The position numbers and the translations under genes were made by a program. Under the pieces are notes generated by a model, which saw nothing but the letters and a program-made list of their open reading frames with translations, made no database searches and was not told the DNA's origin. A stretch of 64,000 nucleotides of DNA from Liquorilactobacillus capillatus DSM 19910 (GTDB taxonomy: Bacteria; Bacillota; Bacilli; Lactobacillales; Lactobacillaceae), in contig NZ_AZEF01000007.1 in NCBI RefSeq assembly GCF_001434915.1, positions 1-64,000 of the forward strand. Reading direction: 5' to 3'. The stretch's first letter is position 1. The number at the start of each line of letters is the position of its first letter. Shown in pieces: positions 35,856 through 45,215 of the stretch.

Positions 35856-36833
35856 CTAAATATTGTCACCATTAAAAATTGAATTTTTAACGATAACATA
35901 GTCAACTTTACGTAAAGCAGCTAAATCACGTCCGCCTGCATATGAGATCGAAGACTGTAAGTCCTCGTGCATCTCCGTCAAAGTGTCCGCAATATCGCCA
36001 CGATAAGGAACTAAGAGCTTCTTACCTTCAACATTTTTGTATTGCCCCTTTTGGTACTGCGAAGCAGAGCCAAAATAGGTTTTGTATTTTTGACCGTCTT
36101 TTTCGATCACTTCTCCAGGGCTCTCCTTGTGGCCAGCAAAAAGCGAGCCAATCATACACATTGATGCTCCGAAACGAACAGATTTAGCAATATCACCGTT
36201 AAAGCGAATACCACCATCTGCAATAAGGGGCTTGCTAGCGGCTTTACTGCATAAACGGAGGGCAGCTAACTGCCAACCGCCTGTTCCAAAACCAGTTTTG
36301 AGTTTTGTAATGCAGGCTTTGCCAGGACCAATGCCAACTTTAGTCGCATCTGCACCAGCATTTTCTAATTCACGAACACCCTCAGGCGTACCAACATTTC
36401 CAGCAATGACAAATGTACCTGGGAGCTTTTTCTTAATGTGTTGGATCATGTCAATAACGGTGTCAGCATGACCATGAGCGATATCGATTGTGATATACTC
36501 GGGAACTGCTCTTGTGGCTGCTAATTCATTGATGAATTCGTATTCTTGTGGCTTAACACCAACTGAAATGGAAGCAAAGAGTCCGTCTTTGTGCATTTTT
36601 TGGATAAAGGGAAGGCGTTTATTCTCATTAAAACGATGCATAATGTAAAAGTAGCCATTGCGCGCTAGCCAAGCTGCAAGCGGGTCATCAATAATTGTTT
36701 GCATATTAGCAGGGACAACTGGAATCTTGAAAGTCATAGGGCCAAACTTGATTTTAGTGTCGATCTCAGAACGACTTTTAACAATACATTTATTAGGTAC
36801 TAATTGAATATCTTCATAATCAAAAACAGGCAA
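35856..36833 (-). CDS. guaC: GMP reductase
   Basis: Converts GMP to IMP with NADPH, linking guanine and adenine nucleotide pools. The 325-residue protein is the GuaC2 type: start [36 protein letters not shown], and the active-site loop [18 protein letters not shown], where the cysteine is catalytic. It lacks CBS domains, unlike IMP dehydrogenase. The start is TTG at 36833, with GTGAGG 8 bases upstream. Confidence 0.94.
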   Translation of the reverse strand: MPVFDYEDIQLVPNKCIVKSRSEIDTKIKFGPMTFKIPVVPANMQTIIDDPLAAWLARNGYFYIMHRFNENKRLPFIQKMHKDGLFASISVGVKPQEYEFINELAATRAVPEYITIDIAHGHADTVIDMIQHIKKKLPGTFVIAGNVGTPEGVRELENAGADATKVGIGPGKACITKLKTGFGTGGWQLAALRLCSKAASKPLIADGGIRFNGDIAKSVRFGASMCMIGSLFAGHKESPGEVIEKDGQKYKTYFGSASQYQKGQYKNVEGKKLLVPYRGDIADTLTEMHEDLQSSISYAGGRDLAALRKVDYVIVKNSIFNGDNI

Positions 36834-36906
36834 TATGAAAACCTCACATTCTAGATTTATCGGTATTATTCGCTGATTTGTGACTTATACTTCACAAACA
36901 CTGTTA

Positions 36907-36935
36907 AATCTACCTTAAATAGCTTTTAAAGTCAA
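36907..36935 (-). promoter_or_regulatory. Promoter of guaC
   Basis: Minus strand TTGACT (36930-36935), 17 bp, TAGATT (36907-36912). A PurBox-like CCGAATAAT (36960-36968, minus) lies 25 bp upstream of the -35, and a second, GCGAATAAT (36865-36873), lies in the leader. Confidence 0.55.
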
Positions 36936-37040
36936 ATAAAATAGCAGTCTGAATTACTTATTATTCGGATTCTTTAGGATATGACTAATTTTAGCATGCA
37001 GGTTATAATGTAGAAGAAGATTGGTTAAGGAGTGAAAGAA

Positions 37041-37538
37041 ATGGCGAAGAAGGCCAAAGTAAAGAAAACAAATGATGAAAGGATATTAGATCAGCATCAA
37101 ATTACCTACCGTGAAACACGATTTGATTGGGTAACAAATGGTGAACAGGCCCTGACGGAAGCTGAGGCAGAGGGAATTCCATCTAAAAGTATTTTGAAAA
37201 CGATCGTTTTAAAAGGAAGTGACAGTTCGCAGGATTATCTCGTAGTATGCTTACCTTTAGAATATGAAATCAATTTAAAAAGAATTGCTAATGAACTTGG
37301 GAAAAAGCAAATTCATTTAGCAGACAATAAAAAATTACTTAGCATAACTGGGTATGTTCATGGGGCCAATACGCCAATTGGGATTAACGTTCGGAAAGGC
37401 TTCCCTATTTATTTCGACGTACGAATTAAGTCCTTTGAAGAAATCTCAGTTTCAGCAGGAAAAGTCGGCAGATCTGTTCGCTTAAAACAAGCCGATTTAT
37501 TAAAATTAGTTCAGGGTAAGTATCTTGAAATTGGGTAG
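37041..37538 (+). CDS. ybaK: Cys-tRNA(Pro)/Cys-tRNA(Cys) deacylase YbaK-like
   Basis: A 165-residue YbaK/ProX-type editing protein that hydrolyses mischarged aminoacyl-tRNA. It shows the family landmarks ILKTIVLKG (with the conserved lysine), YLVVCLPLEYEINLKRIANEL and GYVHGANTPIGINVRKGFPIYFD. The ATG at 37041 is preferred to the in-frame GTG at 37032 because AAGGAG lies 8 bases ahead of it. It is followed by rlmA 23 bases later, probably in the same transcript. Confidence 0.9.
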   Translation: MAKKAKVKKTNDERILDQHQITYRETRFDWVTNGEQALTEAEAEGIPSKSILKTIVLKGSDSSQDYLVVCLPLEYEINLKRIANELGKKQIHLADNKKLLSITGYVHGANTPIGINVRKGFPIYFDVRIKSFEEISVSAGKVGRSVRLKQADLLKLVQGKYLEIG

Positions 37539-37561
37539 TTAGCCGATAGTGGAGGAAAAGT

Positions 37562-38422
37562 GTGAAAAAAATTGATCGTGGGATAACTTTTGTGGATAAA
37601 GATATGGGACTCTTTAAATGTCCTGTTTGTGATGAAGGCTTTAGTAAAATAGTGCATAAAAGCATTGTCTGTAAGCAAGGGCACCAACTTGATTTCTCGA
37701 AAAAAGGTACTCTTTATTTCCTAAAGCATGGTGTTAAGAGTGACTATGATGATGAGAAAATGTGGCAAGCACGGCGCTCAGTACTCACTGCGGGCTTATT
37801 CCAACCAATTATTGATAAAATAGCCTCTTTTTTGCCTCATAATAAAGCGTTAAAAATCGTTGATGCAGGTTGTGGTGAAGGGTCAACCTTAAACTACTTA
37901 GATCAGCAGCGTGCAGGCCTGAACGATATCTATGTTGGTTTTGATATTTCAAAAAAGGCAGTTGATTTGGCAACGCAAATCAGTGGGAACAGTTTCTTTT
38001 GTATAGCTGATCTTGCCCAATTACCCTTCATGACGAGTTCCTTTGATGTAATTATTGATATGTTTTCACCTTCATCTTATGAAGAGTTTGAACGAGTTTT
38101 GAAAACAAAGGGTTTATTAATCAAAGTTATTCCAAATAAAAACTATTTAGTTGAACTACGACATATGTTGTATGAAAAAGATGATCTTCATTACTCTTAT
38201 AGTAATGATAAAGTCTTAACTTTGTTTAAGCAGCATTACCCGCAAGCTAAAACGAAAAGGTTGACTTATAAATTTTTACTTGCAAAAACAAATTTTGAGA
38301 GTTTATTGTATATGACGCCGCTACACTGGGGTGCGACTGAAAGCAGAATTAGTGCAGCACTCTCACAGGGATTAGATGAGGTAACTGTCGATGTCTCGTT
38401 GCTGATAATTGAAAACAATTGA
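37562..38422 (+). CDS. rlmA: 23S rRNA (guanine-N1)-methyltransferase RlmA-type
   Basis: A 286-residue SAM-dependent methyltransferase acting on a guanine of helix 35 in 23S rRNA. In Gram-positives the RlmA(II) form modifies G748 (as in TlrB); which one applies here is not shown. The N-terminal zinc ribbon CPVCDEGF...CKQGHQLDF (residues 20-45) is followed by the SAM motif IVDAGCGEGSTLNYL (about 99-113), a DMFSPSSYEEFERVLK motif IV region and a C-terminal cap. Start is GTG at 37562 with GGAGG upstream. Confidence 0.9.
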   Translation: MKKIDRGITFVDKDMGLFKCPVCDEGFSKIVHKSIVCKQGHQLDFSKKGTLYFLKHGVKSDYDDEKMWQARRSVLTAGLFQPIIDKIASFLPHNKALKIVDAGCGEGSTLNYLDQQRAGLNDIYVGFDISKKAVDLATQISGNSFFCIADLAQLPFMTSSFDVIIDMFSPSSYEEFERVLKTKGLLIKVIPNKNYLVELRHMLYEKDDLHYSYSNDKVLTLFKQHYPQAKTKRLTYKFLLAKTNFESLLYMTPLHWGATESRISAALSQGLDEVTVDVSLLIIENN

Positions 38423-38447
38423 AAACTAAATATTTTTTGAAAATAAC

Positions 38448-38476
38448 TTGTAAAGCAAAAAGCATAATGGTATTAT
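38448..38476 (+). promoter_or_regulatory. Promoter of the trmL leader
   Basis: TTGTAA (38448-38453), 17 bp, TATTAT (38471-38476). Start expected near 38483. Confidence 0.7.
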
Positions 38477-38482
38477 AGCGTA

Positions 38483-38590
38483 GAGAAATCGGTTGTTAAC
38501 AATTAACGGAACAGTCGTTAGTTGTTGAATGATTGTACTTCACTAACGTAGCTGTTCGCCGTGCCCACACCGAATGGCTGCGCTTTTTTT
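38483..38590 (+). ncRNA. Candidate attenuator / structured leader of trmL
   Basis: Hairpin A pairs 38498-38508 with 38516-38526 (11 bp, one wobble). It is mutually exclusive with hairpin B, in which GAACAG and CGTTAGT (38509-38522) pair with ACTAACG and CTGTTC (38542-38557). Next comes a GC-rich imperfect hairpin (about 38557-38582) followed by seven T residues, a terminator form, 37 bases before the trmL start. The alternating arrangement resembles a riboswitch or attenuator. It could instead be a small stand-alone RNA. I do not recognise the family. Confidence 0.55.
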
Positions 38591-38626
38591 GTTGAAAAAA
38601 ATATAAATAGAGAAGGGGAGATCGCA

Positions 38627-39136
38627 GTGAATCATATCGTATTGTTTGAACCGTTAATGCCCGCCAACACGGGTAACATTGCAAGAACATGCGCGGGAAC
38701 TAACACAGAACTGCATTTAATCGAGCCATTAGGCTTTTCAACGGATGATAAGTATCTAAAAAGAGCAGGTTTGGATTATTGGGACAAGGTGAAGATAACT
38801 TATCATAAAAACTTACCAGCTTTTATGAAGACTTTAGGATCTGCAGATGAACTATACCTTGTGTCAAAGTTTGCTAAGCATGCATATACACAAGTAGATT
38901 ATAGCCATGAAGATAAGAATAACTATTTTATTTTTGGTAAAGAGACGACCGGTTTACCGGAACCTTTTATGCGGCAAAACGCAGAGAAATGTATTCGAAT
39001 ACCGCAAAACGATACGCATATTCGTGCGTTGAATCTTTCTAATACAGCTGCAATTATTATTTATGAAGCGTTACGTCAGCAAGACTTCCCAGAACTTGAA
39101 AAAAGTCATATTTACGAGAATGATAAATTAAAATAA
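38627..39136 (+). CDS. trmL: tRNA (cytidine/uridine-34-2'-O)-methyltransferase TrmL
   Basis: A 169-residue SPOUT-class enzyme that 2'-O-methylates the wobble base of tRNA-Leu isoacceptors. Landmarks are MPANTGNIARTC (about residues 10-21), YFIFGKETTGLPE and IPQNDTHIRALNLSNTAAIIIYEALRQ, which forms the knotted SAM site. The start is GTG at 38627, 6 bases after AAGGGGAG. The frame is open upstream through the leader terminator, which argues against earlier starts. Confidence 0.94.
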   Translation: MNHIVLFEPLMPANTGNIARTCAGTNTELHLIEPLGFSTDDKYLKRAGLDYWDKVKITYHKNLPAFMKTLGSADELYLVSKFAKHAYTQVDYSHEDKNNYFIFGKETTGLPEPFMRQNAEKCIRIPQNDTHIRALNLSNTAAIIIYEALRQQDFPELEKSHIYENDKLK

Positions 39137-39269
39137 TAATGATATACGTTATCCTTTAGTTTAAGTAGCAAAGAATGTTAGTGCTGTACCTCAGTCGGAG
39201 TCAATGCCTTATATTATAGTTATGTTATAATCAAATCATATAGTTAATGGGTGAGAGGGGTATTATCTT

Positions 39270-41618
39270 TTGGCACAACGTAAGCGTAGAAAAAGGAAAA
39301 CAACAAGGAGAACAAGCAGGAAAGCAGAGTTTATTTCTAAGCGCACAAGTGGGGTTATTCTTATTCTCGTGGGCTTATTAGGCTTTCTAAAGTTGGGCTA
39401 TATTGGTATTTTATGTGTCAATCTTTTTCGACTTTTTATAGGAGATGCTTTCCCTATTGGTCAGATGGCAATTATTATTTTAGGGGCATATTTACTCTTG
39501 ACGGGTAAGGAACCACAACTGAAAAAGCGCTATTATCGAGGGGCCGGTCTCATAGCAACCAGTGGCTTGTTACTATTGCATAGTTTATTTTTTCGGCAAT
39601 TAGATCTACATACTGATTTTATAAGTATTACGTGGCAATACCTCCGTACTGATATTATTACAGGTAGTATCGGCAGCAAAATCGGTGGTGGATTAATAGG
39701 AGCCTTGTTATACACCCCTTCCTATTTTTTATTTGCCCAAATTGGAACATATATCATTACAGGCGCAACTATGATTCTCGGTATTTGCATTCTTAGTGGC
39801 CTTCCACTTACCCGTATGCTAGAGTATTTTGGTCAGCTTCTTTATCAGTTGTTTATTTTAATAAAGGAAACTATAAAACTCTTGTTTAAGGGTGTTGCTA
39901 GCCTCCTGTTTAAACTGCGCCAAAAGTTTATTTCTTTACGGCGCTCGCAAAAGGTTCGCCAAAGAATTGTCAAAAAAGATCCAGTACTTCATACGGAGCC
40001 TAAGCAAGAAATTATTGAAGAGACAGATGAGGCTAAGGCGAAAAAGGAAGATGCACCAGAAAATGAAACAGCTGTTATTAAGACTGATACATGGAATACC
40101 GGTGCAGAACATACTGAAACGATGTCAAAGGAAGCAAAGACCACACAGGCTGTAAAAAAAGAGCAAGCTTTTAATGATAATCCAATAAATGACAATTATG
40201 AGTTACCACCGACTACTCTTTTACAGACAGTTGATCCGACTGATCAGAGTGGTGAGTATCAAAAAATTGAGAAAAACACCCAAGTTCTCAAAAAAACTTT
40301 CAACAGTTTTGGTGTTGATGTTGAGATAAAAAGTGCTATTTTAGGACCGGCAGTTACAAAATATGAACTTCACCCTGCGATTGGAGTTAAAGTCAGTAAA
40401 ATTGTTAATTTGGCTGATGATCTTGCCTTGGCACTTGCCGCAAAGGATATTAGAATTGAAGCACCGATACCGGGAAAGTCATTAATTGGAATCGAAGTAC
40501 CTAATCAGAAGGTTTCAACGGTTTCTTTCAGAGACATTATTGAAGCGCAAAAAAAACAAAAAAGTAAGCCTTTGGAGGTTCCACTTGGTAGAGATATTTC
40601 AGGTAAGTTAGTAACGGCTAACTTGGCAAAGATGCCGCATTTACTGATTGCAGGATCGACCGGGAGCGGAAAATCGGTTGCAATTAATGGAATCATTACG
40701 AGTTTGTTAATGAATTGTCCGCCACACTTGGTAAAATTGATGCTTGTTGATCCAAAGAAAGTTGAACTAGGTGTTTACAATGGTATTCCACATTTACTAA
40801 CACCAGTTGTGACTAATCCTAAAAAAGCATCAAAAGCCTTGCATAAGCTGGTAGCGGAGATGGAGAGACGGTATGAGTTATTTGCTAATACTGGTCAAAG
40901 AAATATTGCCGGTTACAACGAGATGATCCAACGTCAAAATACGGAAACAGGTTCTGAAGAAATGCTGCTGCCGTACATTGTTATCGTCGTTGATGAGTTA
41001 TCGGATTTAATGATGGTCGCGGCTAATGAAGTTGAAGATGCAATTATTCGTTTAGCTCAAATGGCACGGGCTGCGGGAATTCATATGATTCTTGCAACAC
41101 AGCGCCCTTCAGTCGATGTTATTACAGGGCTAATTAAAGCTAATGTTCCTTCGCGAATGGCTTTTGCTGTTTCTAGTGGAACTGATTCAAGGACGATTAT
41201 CGATACTAACGGCGCGGAAAAACTACTTGGCCGCGGTGATATGCTTTTCTTACCAATGGGTCTTAATAAGCCGATCCGAGTTCAAGGAGCGTTTATTTCC
41301 GATAATGATGTTGCAAGTGTAGTTGGTTTTGTTAAACAGCAGCAGCCTGCTGAATACGATGAATCATTAATTGTTTCTGATGAAGAAACAATGCAAGATG
41401 AAAGCGAAGACTCTGATGATGAACTCTTCAGTGAAGCTGTTCAGTTGATTACAAAAGAACAGGCTTGCAGCATCTCAATGCTACAGCGGCGTTTTCGAAT
41501 TGGGTATAATCGTGCGGCAAGGCTAGTTGATGAGATGGAGGCCAAAGGAATGGTTGGTCCCTCGGAGGGCAGTAAAGCACGTAAGGTGTATCTTAATAGC
41601 GAGGCTGAACAGAAGTAA
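39270..41618 (+). CDS. ftsK: DNA translocase FtsK/SpoIIIE
   Basis: A hexameric DNA pump at the septum that moves chromosome ends into daughter cells. The 782-residue protein begins with a basic tail, then about four transmembrane segments (roughly 25-190). A charged linker (about 225-320) follows. The motor has Walker A GSTGSGKS (about 461-468) and Walker B IVIVVDELSDLM, and a C-terminal winged-helix gamma domain (RRFRIGYNRAARLVDEME) recognises polar sequences. The start is TTG at 39270 with GAGAGGGG upstream. Confidence 0.96.
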   Translation: MAQRKRRKRKTTRRTSRKAEFISKRTSGVILILVGLLGFLKLGYIGILCVNLFRLFIGDAFPIGQMAIIILGAYLLLTGKEPQLKKRYYRGAGLIATSGLLLLHSLFFRQLDLHTDFISITWQYLRTDIITGSIGSKIGGGLIGALLYTPSYFLFAQIGTYIITGATMILGICILSGLPLTRMLEYFGQLLYQLFILIKETIKLLFKGVASLLFKLRQKFISLRRSQKVRQRIVKKDPVLHTEPKQEIIEETDEAKAKKEDAPENETAVIKTDTWNTGAEHTETMSKEAKTTQAVKKEQAFNDNPINDNYELPPTTLLQTVDPTDQSGEYQKIEKNTQVLKKTFNSFGVDVEIKSAILGPAVTKYELHPAIGVKVSKIVNLADDLALALAAKDIRIEAPIPGKSLIGIEVPNQKVSTVSFRDIIEAQKKQKSKPLEVPLGRDISGKLVTANLAKMPHLLIAGSTGSGKSVAINGIITSLLMNCPPHLVKLMLVDPKKVELGVYNGIPHLLTPVVTNPKKASKALHKLVAEMERRYELFANTGQRNIAGYNEMIQRQNTETGSEEMLLPYIVIVVDELSDLMMVAANEVEDAIIRLAQMARAAGIHMILATQRPSVDVITGLIKANVPSRMAFAVSSGTDSRTIIDTNGAEKLLGRGDMLFLPMGLNKPIRVQGAFISDNDVASVVGFVKQQQPAEYDESLIVSDEETMQDESEDSDDELFSEAVQLITKEQACSISMLQRRFRIGYNRAARLVDEMEAKGMVGPSEGSKARKVYLNSEAEQK

Positions 41619-41635
41619 TAAAACACAAAGTTATA

Positions 41636-41698
41636 GGGTGTATCTTAAACGTTAAGGTAAAGGTTACAACTTTAATGTGAGAGACACCTTATTTTGTA
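41636..41698 (+). terminator. Terminator after ftsK
   Basis: GGTGTATCT pairs with AGAGACACC (41637-41645, 41680-41688), with further imperfect pairing inside and a T-rich end. The rest of the 205-base gap shows no other feature. Confidence 0.55.
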
Positions 41699-41823
41699 TT
41701 CAAATGTTAATTGATGGGTTGGATAAAAAGGGCTTATCTGCAATAGAATCTAACCTTATTTGTAATTTTTACTTTAATCAATTATGATACTGTAGATAAG
41801 CAATTTTTGAGGAGGAGACAAAA

Positions 41824-43083
41824 GTGCGTACCGAAATAACGCCGGGTGTGAACTTGACGGTCACACCAACTAAACAATTCAAAACAACAAGAATCGCCAT
41901 TGCACTAATTGCGCCTCTAGATAGCAGAGCGCTAACTAAGCGGATCCTACTGGCCAATGTATTGGAAGCTGCTAGCGCACATTTTCCCACCCAAAAAGCG
42001 GTTGCTGAGAAGCTTTCAGAAATGTATGGAGCTGGTTTTGGTGTAACAGTTGAAAGACGCGGAGATGCACATATCATGAACTGCGTTTTTGATAGTGTCA
42101 ATGAGCGTTATCTCCCAGATGCAGGAAATTTAGTTAGTGCAGCTTTTACTTTTTTAAAACAAAGTCTTTTTGAACCATTGATTTCTGATGGAGCCTTTGA
42201 TCGCGAATCGTTTGAACGCCAAAAGAAGAATCTAGGTTCTTATATCCGCTCGGTTCGAGATGACAAACAGCTGTATGCTGCACTTTCCTTACAAAAAAAC
42301 TATTTTACGGATGAAGCGCAAAGTACGCCTTCCTTTGGAACTTATGAACAGCTACGCGAGATAACTCCAACAGAGTTATACGAGTATTATTTAAAGTGTC
42401 TTGCAAATGATCAGATTGAAGTCGTTGTTGCAGGAAATGTTGATGAACAAGAATGCCTTGCGTTAGCAAGTACGTTACCTGTAAAACCACGTAGGTTATA
42501 TCAAGGACCGCTTTTTTACAATCAAGAACGGCAACAGGCTGTTTATGAAGGTAATGAGCATCAAGCTGTTGTACAAGGTAAATTGGACTTGGCGTATAAG
42601 TTTCCGGTTTATTATCGTAAAGAAGGTTACTACGCTGCTTTGATTTTTAATGGGATTTTTGGAGGGCTGCCACTCTCCAAACTTTTTATGAATGTTCGTG
42701 AAAGGGCAAGCTTGGCTTACTATGCAACGAGTTCATATGATAGTTTTAGGGGCTTTATTTCGGTTCAAACTGGGATACAGTTCCAAAATAAAGAGGCAGT
42801 CCAGACGATTATAACTAAACAACTTGCAGATATTAAAAATGGCGAAATTTCACAAAGAGAATTCCAAGATACTAAAAAAGCGTTACAGAACTCTTTTTTG
42901 AGTAGATTAGATAGTCCAAGCAACAACCTTGACCAGACACTGGTGGATATTTTAACAAGAAAGCACGTTTCAGCTTATGAATGGCAAGCGAAGTTGAATG
43001 CTGTCAGATTTGAAGATGTTATTGAAGTAGCTCGTAAAACGGAGTTGCAGACGATTTATTTTTTAGATGGAGAAGTTAACTAA
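41824..43083 (+). CDS. ymfF: M16-family peptidase-like protein YmfF (inactive type)
   Basis: A 419-residue member of the M16/pitrilysin family. The N-terminal half lacks the zinc motif HxxEH; the corresponding stretch is AVAEKLSEMYGAGFG. The C-terminal half has the R/Y pair region (NVRERASLAYYATSSYD) used by M16B partners. In such pairs one subunit is catalytic (here ymfH, next gene) and one is not. Start is GTG at 41824, preceded by GAGGAGGAG. The stop codon overlaps the ymfH ATG by one base, consistent with equal synthesis. Confidence 0.88.
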   Translation: MRTEITPGVNLTVTPTKQFKTTRIAIALIAPLDSRALTKRILLANVLEAASAHFPTQKAVAEKLSEMYGAGFGVTVERRGDAHIMNCVFDSVNERYLPDAGNLVSAAFTFLKQSLFEPLISDGAFDRESFERQKKNLGSYIRSVRDDKQLYAALSLQKNYFTDEAQSTPSFGTYEQLREITPTELYEYYLKCLANDQIEVVVAGNVDEQECLALASTLPVKPRRLYQGPLFYNQERQQAVYEGNEHQAVVQGKLDLAYKFPVYYRKEGYYAALIFNGIFGGLPLSKLFMNVRERASLAYYATSSYDSFRGFISVQTGIQFQNKEAVQTIITKQLADIKNGEISQREFQDTKKALQNSFLSRLDSPSNNLDQTLVDILTRKHVSAYEWQAKLNAVRFEDVIEVARKTELQTIYFLDGEVN

Positions 43084-44384
43084 TGGAAATAGTGCAGTAT
43101 GAGCAATTTGGCGAAAAAATGTATAAAGAAAAACTTATCAACGGTTTAGAAGTTAATATTCTTCCTAAGGAAGGATACCATAAGACATATGGGATTTTGA
43201 CCACGGATTATGGGTCATTGGATAATAAGTTTGTTCCGTTACATAAAACAAAGATGGAACAAGTCCCGGATGGAGTAGCTCATTTCTTAGAGCATAAGTT
43301 ATTTGAAAAAAAAGATCATGATGCGTTCGACTTATTTGGACATTATGGTGCAGATGCGAATGCATTTACTAGTTTTACCAATACCAGTTATCTTTTTTCA
43401 ACAGTTAATTATCCGCAAAAAAATTTGGAGATCCTTTTAGACTTTGTGCAGGATCCATATTTTAATGCAAAATCAGTTGAAAAGGAAAAGGGAATTATTG
43501 GTCAGGAAATAAAAATGTATGAGGATGATGTTGAATGGCGTTTTTATTTTGGAATACTCAAAAACTTGTATCCTAATCATCCTTTAAGTGTTGATATTGC
43601 AGGAACCGTGGACTCCATTGAGCAGATTACAGTTCAAAATCTATATGATTGTTACCAAACTTTTTATCATCCAAGTAACATGAATTTGTTTGTAACAGGT
43701 GCGATCGATCCTGAGGAGACCTTAAAGCTGATAAGAGCTAATCAAGCTAAAAAGCAGTTTGCATCAGATGCTGAGATCAAGCGTGCTGAGTTGCCCAATG
43801 ATGAAACAGGAAAAGATATTATTCCTTATCGAATGCTTGAGTTAGATACACAACGCCCTAAGGCTGCGGTGGGAATCAAAGGACTAGACGAAGTTCCGGA
43901 AGGAAGGAACGGCTTAATCTACAAAATGCAGGTTGAGATGCTTCTCTGGTTGTTATTTAGTGATACTTCAGTTAACTATACCCGGTTATATAATGAAGGA
44001 ATTATTGATGACAGTTTTGATTTTACTTTTCAATTGGAGCGTAGTTTTCATTATGCTTCAATTACAAGTGATACAGATAATCCAGAACGTTTCTGTCATG
44101 ATATCATTGATATTCTCGAAAATGCTGAACAGCTGTTAAAGGGACAATATCAGCAGTTCAATTTGGCAAAAAAAGAAATGATTGGTAGACAGATCCATGC
44201 GATGAACTCACTGGAGGGCATTGCAAATCAATATTCAGGCCATCTATTTACGGGGGCAACTATTTTTGATAAGGTCGCTATTGTACAAAAAATGAAATTT
44301 GAAGAGGTTCTGTTAGTTTGCAGGAGCTTCCTTCGTTCAGAAGCAGTAAGTGTTTATCAAATTTTACCCAAAGAAGGTAGTTAG
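43083..44384 (+). CDS. ymfH: M16-family zinc peptidase YmfH
   Basis: The catalytic M16 subunit, 433 residues, with the inverted zinc motif HFLEH (67-71) and the downstream acidic ligand region EKEKGIIGQEIKMYEDD (about 135-151). Related enzymes in this operon have been linked to processing of peptides, but the substrate here is unknown. Coupled to ymfF on its 5' side and followed by ymfI 4 bases later. Confidence 0.92.
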   Translation: MEIVQYEQFGEKMYKEKLINGLEVNILPKEGYHKTYGILTTDYGSLDNKFVPLHKTKMEQVPDGVAHFLEHKLFEKKDHDAFDLFGHYGADANAFTSFTNTSYLFSTVNYPQKNLEILLDFVQDPYFNAKSVEKEKGIIGQEIKMYEDDVEWRFYFGILKNLYPNHPLSVDIAGTVDSIEQITVQNLYDCYQTFYHPSNMNLFVTGAIDPEETLKLIRANQAKKQFASDAEIKRAELPNDETGKDIIPYRMLELDTQRPKAAVGIKGLDEVPEGRNGLIYKMQVEMLLWLLFSDTSVNYTRLYNEGIIDDSFDFTFQLERSFHYASITSDTDNPERFCHDIIDILENAEQLLKGQYQQFNLAKKEMIGRQIHAMNSLEGIANQYSGHLFTGATIFDKVAIVQKMKFEEVLLVCRSFLRSEAVSVYQILPKEGS

Positions 44385-44388
44385 TAAG

Positions 44389-45114
44389 ATGAAATGGGCT
44401 TTAATAGTCGGTTCATCTGGAGACATAGGCAGTGCGATCGTACGTGATCTTGCGTCTCAGGGATGGTCGATTTATTTGCATTATTTTAAAAATAAGAAAA
44501 AAAGTGATAGGTTGTGCAAGAAGCTCCAAAGGCTCTATCCTAAGCAGGATTTTTTACAACTTCAGGGTGACTTGACTCAGCCAGAGACGTTAGATGGGAT
44601 GATTGGGCAGCTTTTTAGTTTAGATGCAGTTGTTTTTGCACAAGGTACAACCTGTTATGGACTTTTTCATGATTTAAAACCGACTGAATTAAATACGATG
44701 CTTACGATGCAACTAACCGCGCCTTTATATTTACTGCAAAAACTTGAAGATAAGCTGGCCCAAAACCATTTTGGACGAATTGTATTTATCGGGTCAGTTT
44801 ATGGTGGAGCTGGTAGTGCAATGGAAGTTGGGTATAGTACAGTTAAGGGTGCCTTAAGTTCTTTTGTAGCAGCATACAGCAAAGAAATCAGTTCATTAGG
44901 GATTACAATCAATGTGGTTGCACCTGGAGCTGTTGAGACGCAGATGAATACATTATTTTCTGAAGAAGATAAACGACAAGTTAATGAGCTGATTCCGGTA
45001 GGCCGTTTTGCGGCTGCAAATGAAATTAGTTATTGGGTCCAAACTATTCTTGGCGAGCGTGCGTCTTACTTAACTGGAGAAACGATTTATGTTACTGGTG
45101 GATGGCTAAAATAA
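44389..45114 (+). CDS. ymfI: Short-chain dehydrogenase/reductase YmfI
   Basis: A 241-residue SDR enzyme. The cofactor motif is GSSGDIGSAI (about 8-17), with catalytic residues in IGSVYG...GYSTVKGAL (S, Y-x-x-x-K) and VAPGAVETQMN. The substrate is unknown. ATG at 44389 is preceded by AAGGTAG; the frame extends upstream into ymfH. Gene order ymfF-ymfH-ymfI-rodZ-pgsA-cinA-recA is the classical Firmicutes arrangement. Confidence 0.92.
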   Translation: MKWALIVGSSGDIGSAIVRDLASQGWSIYLHYFKNKKKSDRLCKKLQRLYPKQDFLQLQGDLTQPETLDGMIGQLFSLDAVVFAQGTTCYGLFHDLKPTELNTMLTMQLTAPLYLLQKLEDKLAQNHFGRIVFIGSVYGGAGSAMEVGYSTVKGALSSFVAAYSKEISSLGITINVVAPGAVETQMNTLFSEEDKRQVNELIPVGRFAAANEISYWVQTILGERASYLTGETIYVTGGWLK

Positions 45115-45125
45115 TCAATTCTTAA

Positions 45126-45154
45126 TTAATATTTGTTCTGAGCTATGCTATACT
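45126..45154 (+). promoter_or_regulatory. Possible promoter of rodZ
   Basis: TTAATA (45126-45131), 17 bp, TATACT (45149-45154), preceded by TG at 45146-45147. The -10 is good and the -35 weak. Confidence 0.45.
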
Positions 45155-45215
45155 AGATAGAGAATTTGTATAGTTTGAGAAAGCGTAATTGGATAATAAT
45201 GGAGAGTTAATAGAT

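Noticed and set aside
35942-36471. Plus-strand open frames within guaC
   Set aside because: They are antisense shadows of a clearly conserved minus-strand gene and lack ribosome sites.
38483-38626. T-box riboswitch before trmL
   Set aside because: No T-box sequence or specifier-loop arrangement could be found, and trmL is not an amino-acid-related target.
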